Below, piece by piece: positions 7,028 through 13,990 of a DNA stretch of 24,000 nt. The stretch spans positions 1-24,000 of the forward strand of contig CAJGCD010000017.1 of the NCBI GenBank assembly GCA_904501715.1, read 5' to 3'. The DNA comes from an uncultured Clostridia bacterium. GTDB lineage: Bacteria > Bacillota > Clostridia > Oscillospirales > CAG-272. Both the position numbers and the translations under genes were made by a program. Within the stretch, counting starts at the first letter, position 1. Every line of letters begins with the position of its first letter. The notes under the pieces are model-generated. The model made no database searches. It was given only the letters and a program-made list of their open reading frames with translations, and was not told the DNA's origin.

Positions 7028-8218
7028 ATGATGGACATAATCAACAAGCCGTTGGGTTGGGTTCTCAAGCTTTGCAGTAATATCGTAGGCGGCAACTATC
7101 TGTTCGCTATCCTGATATTCGCTATAATAGTTGAGATAATCCTGTTGCCCTTCGGTATCAAGCAGCAAAAGAACTCTATTAAGCAGGCTCGTCTTCGCCC
7201 AAAGGAAATGGCGATACGCAAGAAGTATGCGGGCAGAGACGACAAACCAACTCAGCAAAAAATGGCTCAGGAGATACAGGAGCTCTACCAGAAGGAGGGC
7301 TACAACCCGATGAGCGGTTGTCTGCCTCTTCTTATACAGTTCCCGCTTCTCATAGCCCTTTATAATATCGTTATCGACCCGCTCAGATATATATGCGGAT
7401 TGAGCACCGACGCTATAAATGCTATCTCTAATCACCTTGGCGCAGATATCAGCAGAGGAACCATGGGGGTTCTCAGCCAGATAAGAGCGCACGATTACAG
7501 CTATTTCAAGGCTTTTGAGGGACTTGGATTTACAGAAGAGGTATATAATAGCGTTCCTAACCTCAATATTTTCAAGGTTCTGGACCTTTCGGTATCCCCT
7601 ATGGAATGTATGAATCTCGACGCTATTAAGACAGTATCGGGATGGCTCATACTTCTCGTTCCCATAATAACCTTCTTGGCATACTTCTTTAGTATGAAGA
7701 TGACAAGAAAGCTCTCTTACCAGCCCGCAAACGATGCTCAGCAGGCTCAGACAGGCTGCTCTAACAAGATGATGGATATAACGATGCCCTTGCTCAGCGT
7801 GTTCATCTCCTTCGGAGTTCCCGCAGCACTTGGTGTTTACTGGATATTCAAGAGCTTCCTCGGAGTGGCTAAGCAGGCTATCCTTTACTACGCTATGCCT
7901 CTTCCCAAGTTTACCGAGGAGGATTACAGAGCTGCTGAAAAGGAAGTCGGTGCGCGTGTTGAGAGGAGTACTTCGGTCAAGAAATCCGGCAAGGTAGTGC
8001 GTTCTCTCCATCATATAGACGACGAGGACTTTGAGGATACTGCCGAGGCGGCAAGAAAGCACAAGGAAGCCCTTGAGGCTCAGGAGGCAGCGGAGGCGGA
8101 AGCCAAAAAGCAGGCAGCGGGTAAGAAGAAGGGAATTCTCTCAGCCGCGCCTATTAAAGAGGATGAGCGCAAGCCCGAAAGCAGTGAAGGCGAAGAAGAA
8201 AAGTCTGACGAAAAATAA
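7028..8218 (+). CDS. yidC: Membrane protein insertase YidC/Oxa1 family
   Basis: A 396-residue insertase of the inner membrane that receives proteins alone or with SecYEG. Membrane segments are visible at about residues 23-45, 97-120, 205-224 and 250-285. The family segments are LLPFGIKQQKNSIKQ, GYNPMSGCLPLLIQFPLLIA and GVPAALGVYWIFKSF. No lipoprotein signal is present, unlike SpoIIIJ of Bacillus. The Arg normally found in the hydrophilic groove of the first core helix is replaced by Glu36 (FAIIVEIILLPF). An insertion at about 122-200 separates the second and third core helices. The tail from about residue 300 is highly charged, rich in Glu, Lys and Ala. GAGGAG precedes the paired ATG codons at 7028 and 7031; either could be used. 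Confidence 0.95.
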   Translation: MMDIINKPLGWVLKLCSNIVGGNYLFAILIFAIIVEIILLPFGIKQQKNSIKQARLRPKEMAIRKKYAGRDDKPTQQKMAQEIQELYQKEGYNPMSGCLPLLIQFPLLIALYNIVIDPLRYICGLSTDAINAISNHLGADISRGTMGVLSQIRAHDYSYFKAFEGLGFTEEVYNSVPNLNIFKVLDLSVSPMECMNLDAIKTVSGWLILLVPIITFLAYFFSMKMTRKLSYQPANDAQQAQTGCSNKMMDITMPLLSVFISFGVPAALGVYWIFKSFLGVAKQAILYYAMPLPKFTEEDYRAAEKEVGARVERSTSVKKSGKVVRSLHHIDDEDFEDTAEAARKHKEALEAQEAAEAEAKKQAAGKKKGILSAAPIKEDERKPESSEGEEEKSDEK

Positions 8219-8241
8219 TAAGGACAAATGGAGATAATAAA

Positions 8242-8889
8242 GTGAAAAAGGAAATTATAGTAAGCGGCAAGAGCGTTGAAGAGGCTGTTGCCAAGGCTGT
8301 GGAGGAGCTTGGAGCGCCCTCCGCTGAAAAAATAGAATATACCGTTATCGAGGAGGCTAAGAAGGGCTTTCTCGGAATAGGTGCTACCGACGCAAAAATA
8401 AGCGCCACATACACAGAAGGAAAGGAAGCAGAGGCGTTGGCATTCATTGAGAAGCTGGTTGCGGATATGGAGCTTGACGCAAAGGTCACCATGACCGACG
8501 GAGAGAACGGTGAGCACGTAATAGCCATAAACGGTGAGAGTGCTGCAATTCTTATCGGTCACCACGGTGAGACTCTTGATTCCTTACAGTATCTTGCGAA
8601 TCTCGCGGCTAACAAGCGAGTAAACGGCAAGAAGGAGGAATACGTAAAGATAAGCGTAGACGTAGAGGGCTACCGCGCAAAGAGAGAGGAAACACTCCGC
8701 GCTCTTGCAAGAAAGATGGCGGCAAAGGTACTCAAATACAAGAAGAGCGTTATGCTCGAGCCTATGAATCCCTATGAGAGAAGAATAATTCACTCTGAGA
8801 TACAGAACATAGAGGGTGTGTCTACCAACTCTATCGGTTCTGAGAACAACAGAAAGATAGTTATCTTTCTCGACGGAGATAACGCGTAA
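8242..8889 (+). CDS. khpB: RNA-binding protein Jag/KhpB
   Basis: A 215-residue RNA-binding protein with the usual three parts. A Jag-N domain spans residues 1-50 (EEAKKGFLGIGATDAKI). A KH domain spans about 75-145 with the GXXG loop GHHG at 106-109 in AAILIGHHGETLDSLQYLAN. An R3H domain spans about 150-211 with MNPYERRIIHSEIQ, giving the Arg180-X3-His184 motif. KhpB binds RNA together with KhpA and affects cell-wall growth and division in Firmicutes. Its start is GTG, with TGGAG about eight bases before it. It is 23 bases after yidC and last in the operon, ending at a strong terminator. In many Firmicutes mnmE follows; here it does not. Confidence 0.95.
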   Translation: MKKEIIVSGKSVEEAVAKAVEELGAPSAEKIEYTVIEEAKKGFLGIGATDAKISATYTEGKEAEALAFIEKLVADMELDAKVTMTDGENGEHVIAINGESAAILIGHHGETLDSLQYLANLAANKRVNGKKEEYVKISVDVEGYRAKREETLRALARKMAAKVLKYKKSVMLEPMNPYERRIIHSEIQNIEGVSTNSIGSENNRKIVIFLDGDNA

Positions 8890-8892
8890 AAT

Positions 8893-8918
8893 AAAAAAGA
8901 GCCGAAAGGCTCTTTTTT
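8893..8918. terminator. Bidirectional terminator after jag
   Basis: An 11-bp stem with a GAAA tetraloop (8893-8903 and 8908-8918) carries six A and six T at its base, so it can end transcription from both sides. It lies four bases after the jag stop. The stop codon of the convergent membrane-protein gene (8917-8919) is inside it. Confidence 0.92.
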
Positions 8919-9729
8919 ATTGCATTGAAGATTCAAACTGCTCTTTTCTTGAAAGGTTGTTTTCAAACACCGTAAGAACAAGGTGGCTGACCGCGCATAT
9001 CACCGTCATTACAAGGAAGACGGACGGGGCGGCACCGAGATTGTCCGAGAGCATAGCGTGTACGGCGTACACCGCGGGAACTATCGAAAGGATTGCGTCT
9101 ATAAAATAAACGTTATATAACAAAATACTTACGGCTAACAAAATGACAAACATCCAAAAGAGCTTTGATATTATTTGGGCGTCAAGTGGCTTGAAATCAA
9201 GGAGTATGTCCTTTTCAAAAAGGGTGAGGCCCTCTGTGTCCTCAGGGGGTGTCAGCTTTGATAGCTTTATGATACGGAAGCAGAGTATCGCGCCCATCAG
9301 CGAGGATATCTTAGCGGCGGCGGAGAGTCTGTGCTTTCCGTCCTCCTTATCACGAACCGCGCACTCCGCAAGATTTCCAACTACGTGAAGCGCGCATACT
9401 ATGACCATTATACCTATAAGCTCGTAGAGAACTCCCTTTTCAAACATAAAGGATACGTACAGCGCGGGTACAATAGAGAAGGCGAAGCAAACAAATGGAA
9501 ACCTTCTCAGAGCAAAGCCCAAAATCGCAGAGAGGAATAGAATCAATATCAACGGCAGGAGCATAGTGTAGTCGCTTTTTGAGGTGGGCTCAAGAAATTG
9601 CTCCAGCTTGCCGGGGGCTTCCTCGGAGATAACAGGGTCAAAATTCATATATTTCACTATAAAAAATACAGCGGCACAAAAGGCACCAATGAACGCGCAC
9701 ATGTCGGTGAATTTTTTGAAATAACTCAT
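8917..9729 (-). CDS. Unknown multi-pass membrane protein
   Basis: A 270-residue protein I do not recognise. It has about seven hydrophobic segments: near residues 11-27, 57-75, 78-93, 103-122, 141-155, 189-206 and 209-225, with an eighth at about 235-253. A polar loop (about 28-54) follows the first helix, and a charged loop (about 157-185) carries several Asp and Glu residues. No catalytic or transporter motif is evident. The ATG at 9729 has AAGGAGG upstream, and a consensus promoter lies 32 bases further. It is a single gene converging on jag and divergent from the galactokinase-like gene. Confidence 0.75.
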   Translation of the reverse strand: MSYFKKFTDMCAFIGAFCAAVFFIVKYMNFDPVISEEAPGKLEQFLEPTSKSDYTMLLPLILILFLSAILGFALRRFPFVCFAFSIVPALYVSFMFEKGVLYELIGIMVIVCALHVVGNLAECAVRDKEDGKHRLSAAAKISSLMGAILCFRIIKLSKLTPPEDTEGLTLFEKDILLDFKPLDAQIISKLFWMFVILLAVSILLYNVYFIDAILSIVPAVYAVHAMLSDNLGAAPSVFLVMTVICAVSHLVLTVFENNLSRKEQFESSMQ

Positions 9730-9760
9730 TTAGTGCCTCCTTTTTTAAAAGTACAGGTTT

Positions 9761-9789
9761 ATTATACACTAATTCAGGCAAAATTTCAA
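9761..9789 (-). promoter_or_regulatory. Promoter of the unknown membrane-protein gene
   Basis: On the minus strand TTGAAA (9789-9784) and TATAAT (9766-9761) are 17 bases apart, about 30 bases ahead of the start codon. Confidence 0.8.
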
Positions 9790-9848
9790 TAGCAAGTTGG
9801 ATTTTGAAAAGAAAATATAAATAAAATTAAAATAAACTGAAAAAATCA

Positions 9849-9877
9849 TTGAAAAAAATTCGCTTAGATGTTATAAT
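9849..9877 (+). promoter_or_regulatory. Promoter of the galactokinase-like gene
   Basis: TTGAAA (9849-9854) and TATAAT (9872-9877) are 17 bases apart, about 40 bases ahead of the start codon. It is back to back with the promoter at 9761-9789, with an A/T-rich 60-base gap holding no obvious operator. Confidence 0.82.
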
Positions 9878-9915
9878 ATAAGCGGAAAAATTTTAAATGC
9901 TTCAGGAGATATATT

Positions 9916-11199
9916 ATGAACATTCAGCAGATGAAGGCTCATATCGCCGCAGGCGGTATAGACAACGTACTTACACACATCTACGGTGAGGCTGCGGTAT
10001 CCGCACAGAAGGCTCGCTACGCTGCGGCAATAGACGAGTTTGCGGCTATTTACGGGGAGGACAGAGATATAACCCTTTACTCGGTAGCGGGCAGAAGCGA
10101 GCTGTCGGGCAACCACACCGACCACAACCACGGCTGCGTGGTAGCGGCATCCATAGACCTCGACATAATAGCAGTAGCTGCCAAGAGAAGCGACAGCGTT
10201 ATCCGCATAAAGAGCGAGGGCTTCCCCGAGGATGTAGTTGACTTTGCGGCTTACACCGCGCCCGTAGAGGCAAAATTCGGCACCTCCGAGTCTATAATAG
10301 CCGGTATGTGTCAGGGCTTCCTTAAGGACGGATACGCAATAGGCGGCTTTGATGCTTATACCACGTCTAACGTTCTCAAGGGCTCGGGACTTTCCTCCTC
10401 CGCCGCATTTGAGGATATGGTAGGAAACATTCTCAGCCATATGTATAACGACGGAAAGGTAGATAACGTTGAGATAGCTAAGCTGGCTCAGTACTCCGAG
10501 AACGTATTTTTCGGCAAGCCCTGCGGACTTATGGATCAGGTGGCTTGTGCTGTGGGCGGTATCGTGGCTATTGATTTTGAGGACCCCAAGGCTCCCGTTA
10601 TTGACAAGGTAGACTTTGATATATCGGCGGCAGGCTACAATCTCTGTATCGTAAATACGGGCGGAAACCACGCTGACCTTACAGATGATTACGCATCGGT
10701 TCCCGCAGAGATGAAGGCGGCAGCGGCGTACTTCGGCAAGAAGGTTCTCCGTGAGGTCGACGAGAAGGAATTTATCGCGGCTATCCCCGCGCTTCGCGAG
10801 GAGGTAGGCGACAGAGCGGTTCTCCGCGCGCTCCATTTCTTCGCGGAGAATAAGAGAGTAGCGGCTCAGAAGGCGGCTCTTATGGGTGGAGATCTTGAGG
10901 CATTCTTTAGCGAGGTGCTTGCTTCGGGTAAGTCATCCTTCTGCTACCTGCAGAACGTTTATACCACCAAGAACCTTACAGAGCAGGGACTTTCTCTGGC
11001 ACTCTGCCTTGCTGAAAAGTATCTTTCGGACAAGAGCGGCGCGTGGCGTGTACACGGCGGCGGATTTGCGGGAACTATTCAGGCGTACGTTCCCATGAGC
11101 GACGTCGAGGGCTTCAGAGCTCTTATGGACAGCGTATTCGGAGAGGGTAAATGTATCGTTCTTCGTATCCGTCCCGAGGGTGCTGTAAGAATAGCTTAA
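9916..11199 (+). CDS. Divergent galactokinase-family GHMP kinase
   Basis: A 427-residue GHMP-superfamily sugar kinase closest in layout to galactokinase. The ATP loop is GSGLSSSAAFE (156-166), the catalytic Asp is in CGLMDQVACAVGG (Asp207) and the third motif is VHGGGFAGTIQAYVP (381-384 for GGGF). The galactose-binding signature, usually GRVNLIGEHTDYN, here reads AGRSELSGNHTDHNHG (58-73). Arg60, His67 and Asp69 are kept, but the Glu before His is Asn66 and the Tyr is His70. I recall similar variants in other Clostridia, annotated as galactokinase. Because sugar-contacting residues differ and no galT or galE lies nearby, galactose is only the default substrate. AGGAG precedes the ATG. Confidence 0.85.
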   Translation: MNIQQMKAHIAAGGIDNVLTHIYGEAAVSAQKARYAAAIDEFAAIYGEDRDITLYSVAGRSELSGNHTDHNHGCVVAASIDLDIIAVAAKRSDSVIRIKSEGFPEDVVDFAAYTAPVEAKFGTSESIIAGMCQGFLKDGYAIGGFDAYTTSNVLKGSGLSSSAAFEDMVGNILSHMYNDGKVDNVEIAKLAQYSENVFFGKPCGLMDQVACAVGGIVAIDFEDPKAPVIDKVDFDISAAGYNLCIVNTGGNHADLTDDYASVPAEMKAAAAYFGKKVLREVDEKEFIAAIPALREEVGDRAVLRALHFFAENKRVAAQKAALMGGDLEAFFSEVLASGKSSFCYLQNVYTTKNLTEQGLSLALCLAEKYLSDKSGAWRVHGGGFAGTIQAYVPMSDVEGFRALMDSVFGEGKCIVLRIRPEGAVRIA

Positions 11200-11227
11200 A
11201 TTTTCAATTTGCGAAAGGAGAAAAGCG

Positions 11228-11650
11228 ATGAAGGAGAAGAATAAAGACGAAGTGCTTTTAAATGATGCAAAGCAAAGCTCTGAGGACAGAAAAATAGTCA
11301 TAAGAGTACTTTGTACCGTAGCGCTTTCGGTTATAGTATTTACCTTTTATCGCTTTTCTCTTGCCGTTGATTTCTTCTTCCCCATAGTTATGTGGAGCTA
11401 TATGGCGATACTTGCGGTGTTGGTTTTCGTATATATCATATATAACCGAGGATTTTCACGCAAGGGAGTTACGGTTGATATGCTTCCCGAGGAGTGGAGC
11501 GCGGAGAAAAAGCAGAGCTTTGTTGCCGATGCCGAGCGTAGGCTCAGGCGCTCAAAGTGGATGCTCATATTGATAATAGCCTTTTTGGTTACATTTTTGA
11601 TGGAAGCCTTGGAGCTTTTCGTGCTTCCTATGTTTAGCGGTTGGTTTTAA
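11228..11650 (+). CDS. Small unknown membrane protein upstream of walJ
   Basis: A 140-residue protein I do not recognise. A charged N-terminus (about 1-22) is followed by two close hydrophobic helices (about 23-46 and 50-69). A cytoplasmic-type charged region follows (about 71-110), and a third helix (about 111-134) ends near the C-terminus. The ribosome site AAAGGAG lies before the ATG. Its stop is two bases before the walJ start, and walJ has no ribosome site of its own. Translation of walJ therefore probably depends on this gene. It begins 28 bases after the galactokinase-like gene with no terminator between, so four genes may share one transcript. Confidence 0.75.
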   Translation: MKEKNKDEVLLNDAKQSSEDRKIVIRVLCTVALSVIVFTFYRFSLAVDFFFPIVMWSYMAILAVLVFVYIIYNRGFSRKGVTVDMLPEEWSAEKKQSFVADAERRLRRSKWMLILIIAFLVTFLMEALELFVLPMFSGWF

Positions 11651-11652
11651 CA

Positions 11653-12492
11653 ATGAGAAATGATTGCAGGACAGTCGTGCTATATTCAGGCTCGGGCGGC
11701 AATTCCGTATTTATCAGAGCGGGTGAGAATGCCATTCTGATAGACGCGGGAAAGAGTGCCCGAGCTCTTTGCAATGCCCTTTGTTCCATAGGGGAGAGCA
11801 TAGACGGTATAGACGCTATATTTATTACCCACGAGCACAGCGACCACGTTTCGGCGCTGGAGGTGTTGGCAAAAAAGAAGGATATTCCCATACATATTAC
11901 CGAGGTGTCGGCAAAGAGATTTGATACAGACCCCAAGGCGGTAATACATCAAAGGCTTCAGAGGCACGACGTTCATTTTTCGGTGGAGGTAGGAAATATA
12001 TGCGTGACCTCCTTCCGTACTCCGCATGATAGCAGAATGAGCGTTGGATACCGAGTGGAGCTTGCGGATGGAGAGGGACAGCTTGTTTTAGGACTTGCTA
12101 CCGATATTGGATACGTATCCGAGGAGATAAAGGAAAATCTTTTGGGATGTGACGCGGTTATCATAGAGTCAAATCACGACAGGGATATGCTTATGACGGG
12201 ACCCTATCCGAGAGAGCTGAAGCAAAGGGTAGCGTCGAAGCGCGGACACCTTTCCAATGCAGAGTGCGCCGAGCTTGCTACCGAGCTTGCCCAGAATGGT
12301 ACACGCGCCTTTATGCTTGCGCATCTCAGCGAAGAAAACAACGAGCCAGAGCTCGCTTTTGACGAGGTGAGCAGGGCGGTCAGCGGAACAGGGGCGGCAG
12401 TCTTTGTTGCCCGTCCCGACAGCCCTGTGGAATTCGTAACGGAGGTGAAAGCCTATGATGAACGTGAAATTTATAACCCTTGGAACGCTTAA
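11653..12492 (+). CDS. walJ: WalJ/YycJ-type metallo-beta-lactamase fold hydrolase
   Basis: A 279-residue cytoplasmic metallo-hydrolase of the YycJ/WalJ group, probably a two-metal DNA or phosphodiester processing enzyme. The metal motif THEHSDHVSALE is near residues 60-70. FRTPHDS, GLATDIGYVS, IESNHDRDML with GPYPRELKQR, GHLSN and the late LAHLSEENNEPELA are all characteristic of the group. In Bacillus relatives it belongs to the walRK region; here there is no walRK, but it is paired with rlmH, another common neighbour. A TTG at 11641 is in frame, but I use the ATG at 11653. No ribosome site precedes it, so it is likely coupled to the gene before it. Its 3' end overlaps rlmH by 38 bases. Confidence 0.92.
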   Translation: MRNDCRTVVLYSGSGGNSVFIRAGENAILIDAGKSARALCNALCSIGESIDGIDAIFITHEHSDHVSALEVLAKKKDIPIHITEVSAKRFDTDPKAVIHQRLQRHDVHFSVEVGNICVTSFRTPHDSRMSVGYRVELADGEGQLVLGLATDIGYVSEEIKENLLGCDAVIIESNHDRDMLMTGPYPRELKQRVASKRGHLSNAECAELATELAQNGTRAFMLAHLSEENNEPELAFDEVSRAVSGTGAAVFVARPDSPVEFVTEVKAYDEREIYNPWNA

Positions 12493-12934
12493 GGAGGCGT
12501 ATCTGCGTGAGGCGGCTGCCGAGTATGAGAAGCGGTTGGGGGCTTTTTGCAGATTTGAAACGGTACAGCTAAAGGAAGAGCGGTTGTCGGACAACCCGTC
12601 AGACAGCGAGATAAGGAACGCCCTGACAAGGGAGAGCGAGAAAATATTTGCCCAGATACCCACCAGAGCCTTTTGCGTGGCTATGTGCGTAGAGGGAAAG
12701 CAGGTGTCCTCCGAGGAGCTGGCGCAAAAAATAGGAGAGGTTGCCAATCTGACCGGTGATATATGCTTTATTATAGGAAGCTCCTTTGGACTTGCCGACT
12801 CGGTAAAGCAGAGAGCGGATATGCGGCTTTCCGTGTCGAAATTGACCTTTCCGCACCAGCTTATGCGCGTTATACTGCTTGAGGCGGTCTACCGAGCCTT
12901 CAATATTAAAAAGGGAACTAAATATCATAAATAA
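12455..12934 (+). CDS. rlmH: 23S rRNA (pseudouridine-1915 N3)-methyltransferase RlmH
   Basis: A 159-residue SPOUT methyltransferase that methylates pseudouridine 1915 in helix 69 of 23S rRNA on assembled ribosomes. Its length is normal. Identifying segments are VKFITLGTLKEAYLREAAAE at the start, the SAM-binding knot CFIIGSSFGLADSVK, and the C-terminal LTFPHQLMRVILLEAVYRAF followed by the ending GTKYHK. The usual IGG before the loop is IGS here, a mild change. Ribosome site GGAGGTG (12441-12447) lies seven bases before the tandem ATG codons at 12455 and 12458, inside the end of walJ. It is last in the operon. Confidence 0.97.
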   Translation: MMNVKFITLGTLKEAYLREAAAEYEKRLGAFCRFETVQLKEERLSDNPSDSEIRNALTRESEKIFAQIPTRAFCVAMCVEGKQVSSEELAQKIGEVANLTGDICFIIGSSFGLADSVKQRADMRLSVSKLTFPHQLMRVILLEAVYRAFNIKKGTKYHK

Positions 12935-13001
12935 AAAAGCTTCGAGTTTCGAAGCTTTTTTCTTCGGGTCAAAAAAAGTCGGTAAAAAATACCGATTTTT
13001 T
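12933..13001 (+). terminator. Tandem terminators after rlmH
   Basis: The first hairpin (12933-12945 with 12949-12961) is a 13-bp perfect stem with six A and six T at its base. Ten bases later a second one (12971-13001) pairs AAAAAAAGTCGGTA with TACCGATTTTTT, leaving one bulged G. Two terminators in series seal this operon from the promoter at 13023. Confidence 0.88.
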
Positions 13002-13022
13002 AAAATGTTTACAAATACGCTA

Positions 13023-13051
13023 TTGAAATTTTATTGTAAATGCGGTATGAT
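13023..13051 (+). promoter_or_regulatory. Promoter of the DUF5685/J-domain gene set
   Basis: TTGAAA (13023-13028) and TATGAT (13046-13051) are 17 bases apart. Transcription would start near 13058, which rules out an upstream in-frame ATG at 13040 and supports the start at 13094. Confidence 0.75.
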
Positions 13052-13093
13052 AATATGAATGTTTGTAATGATAGCGGTATGCGGAGGTGCTAT

Positions 13094-13990
13094 ATGTTCG
13101 GTTACGTTAAGGTCAACAGTGCCGAATTGAAGGTGAAGGAATACGAATTTTATCGCGGCACCTACTGCGGACTGTGTCGGGCAATGGGAAAATGCACAGG
13201 TCAATGCTCCCGTATGACCCTCAATTATGATTTTGTGTTTCTGGCATTGGTCAGACTTGCTATCGCTCCCGAGAAAATAGAGTTTAAGCAGCGAAGATGC
13301 TTGGTTCATCCGCTGAAAAAGCGGAATTCAATGGAGAAAAATTCCGTGCTGTCCTACTGCGCTGGTGCGTCGTCTATTCTTAATTATCAAAAAGTGATTG
13401 ACGATTTACAGGACGAGAAGGGGTTTAAGCGCCTTAAGGCTAGGCTTGTGTTGCCCTTTGTGGCACACGCAAGGAAAAGAGCCCTTAAGCGTCAGCCTGA
13501 GCTTGCGGCACTTGACGCGTCTGTGGCGGAAGTGCTTAAGGAGCTGGCAGCCGAGGAAAAAAGCGACAGCGTAAGCGTAGATGTGCCCGCCAACTGCTTC
13601 GGAAGGCTTCTTGGTGAGATAATGTCATTCGGCTTTGAGGGAAGTGATGCCCGCGTAGCCTACGAGCTGGGCAAGAATATCGGCGCGTGGATATATATAG
13701 CCGACGCTATGGACGATATGCGAGAGGACGCGCAAAAGGGAAGATACAATCCTTTCCTAAGGCTCTACGGCGGGCGGTTGCCTACCGAGGAGGAGCTTAC
13801 GTCGGTGTCCTACGCTATTAAAAATCATCTTTACGGCGCTGAGGCGGCGGTCGACCTCATTGATACAGAGTACGAGCCCGTGAAAAATATAATTCAGAAC
13901 ATTATTTATCTTGGAATAACCGAAAGGACTGACGGGATAATAAAAGAACATATTACCGAAAAAAGTGGAAAGGAAAACGCAAATGACTGA
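13094..13990 (+). CDS. DUF5685 family protein with phytoene-synthase-like Asp-rich motifs
   Basis: A 298-residue protein that I place in DUF5685 from its start, MFGYVKVNSAELKVKEYEFY, followed by the Cys motif YCGLC. Cysteines are at 25, 28, 34 and 38, a possible metal site. Two Asp-rich segments stand out: VIDDLQDEKG (Asp103, 104, 107) and IADAMDDMREDAQKGRYNP (Asp204, 208, 212). The second has the N/D-X3-D-X3-D spacing and the ED-A-X-X-GR run of the second Mg-binding motif of squalene/phytoene synthases. The rest is predicted to be helical. I infer an isoprenoid-synthase-like fold; the family is formally of unknown function. The ATG at 13094 has GGAGG six bases before it. The stop overlaps the next gene by eight bases, so the two are coupled. 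Confidence 0.8.
   Translation: MFGYVKVNSAELKVKEYEFYRGTYCGLCRAMGKCTGQCSRMTLNYDFVFLALVRLAIAPEKIEFKQRRCLVHPLKKRNSMEKNSVLSYCAGASSILNYQKVIDDLQDEKGFKRLKARLVLPFVAHARKRALKRQPELAALDASVAEVLKELAAEEKSDSVSVDVPANCFGRLLGEIMSFGFEGSDARVAYELGKNIGAWIYIADAMDDMREDAQKGRYNPFLRLYGGRLPTEEELTSVSYAIKNHLYGAEAAVDLIDTEYEPVKNIIQNIIYLGITERTDGIIKEHITEKSGKENAND

Noticed and set aside
6767..8062. Long open frame of 431 codons on the minus strand
   Set aside because: It is antisense to yidD and yidC, which are certain. It has no ribosome site and no recognisable motif; codon use of the sense genes explains it.
9871..10836. Open frame of 321 codons antisense to the galactokinase-like gene
   Set aside because: The sense gene has intact GHMP motifs, a promoter and a ribosome site. 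The antisense frame shows no family features.
13040..13093. Upstream in-frame start for the DUF5685 gene
   Set aside because: It lies within the promoter (13023-13051), so it would not be transcribed. The family sequence begins at MFGYV, which has a good ribosome site.
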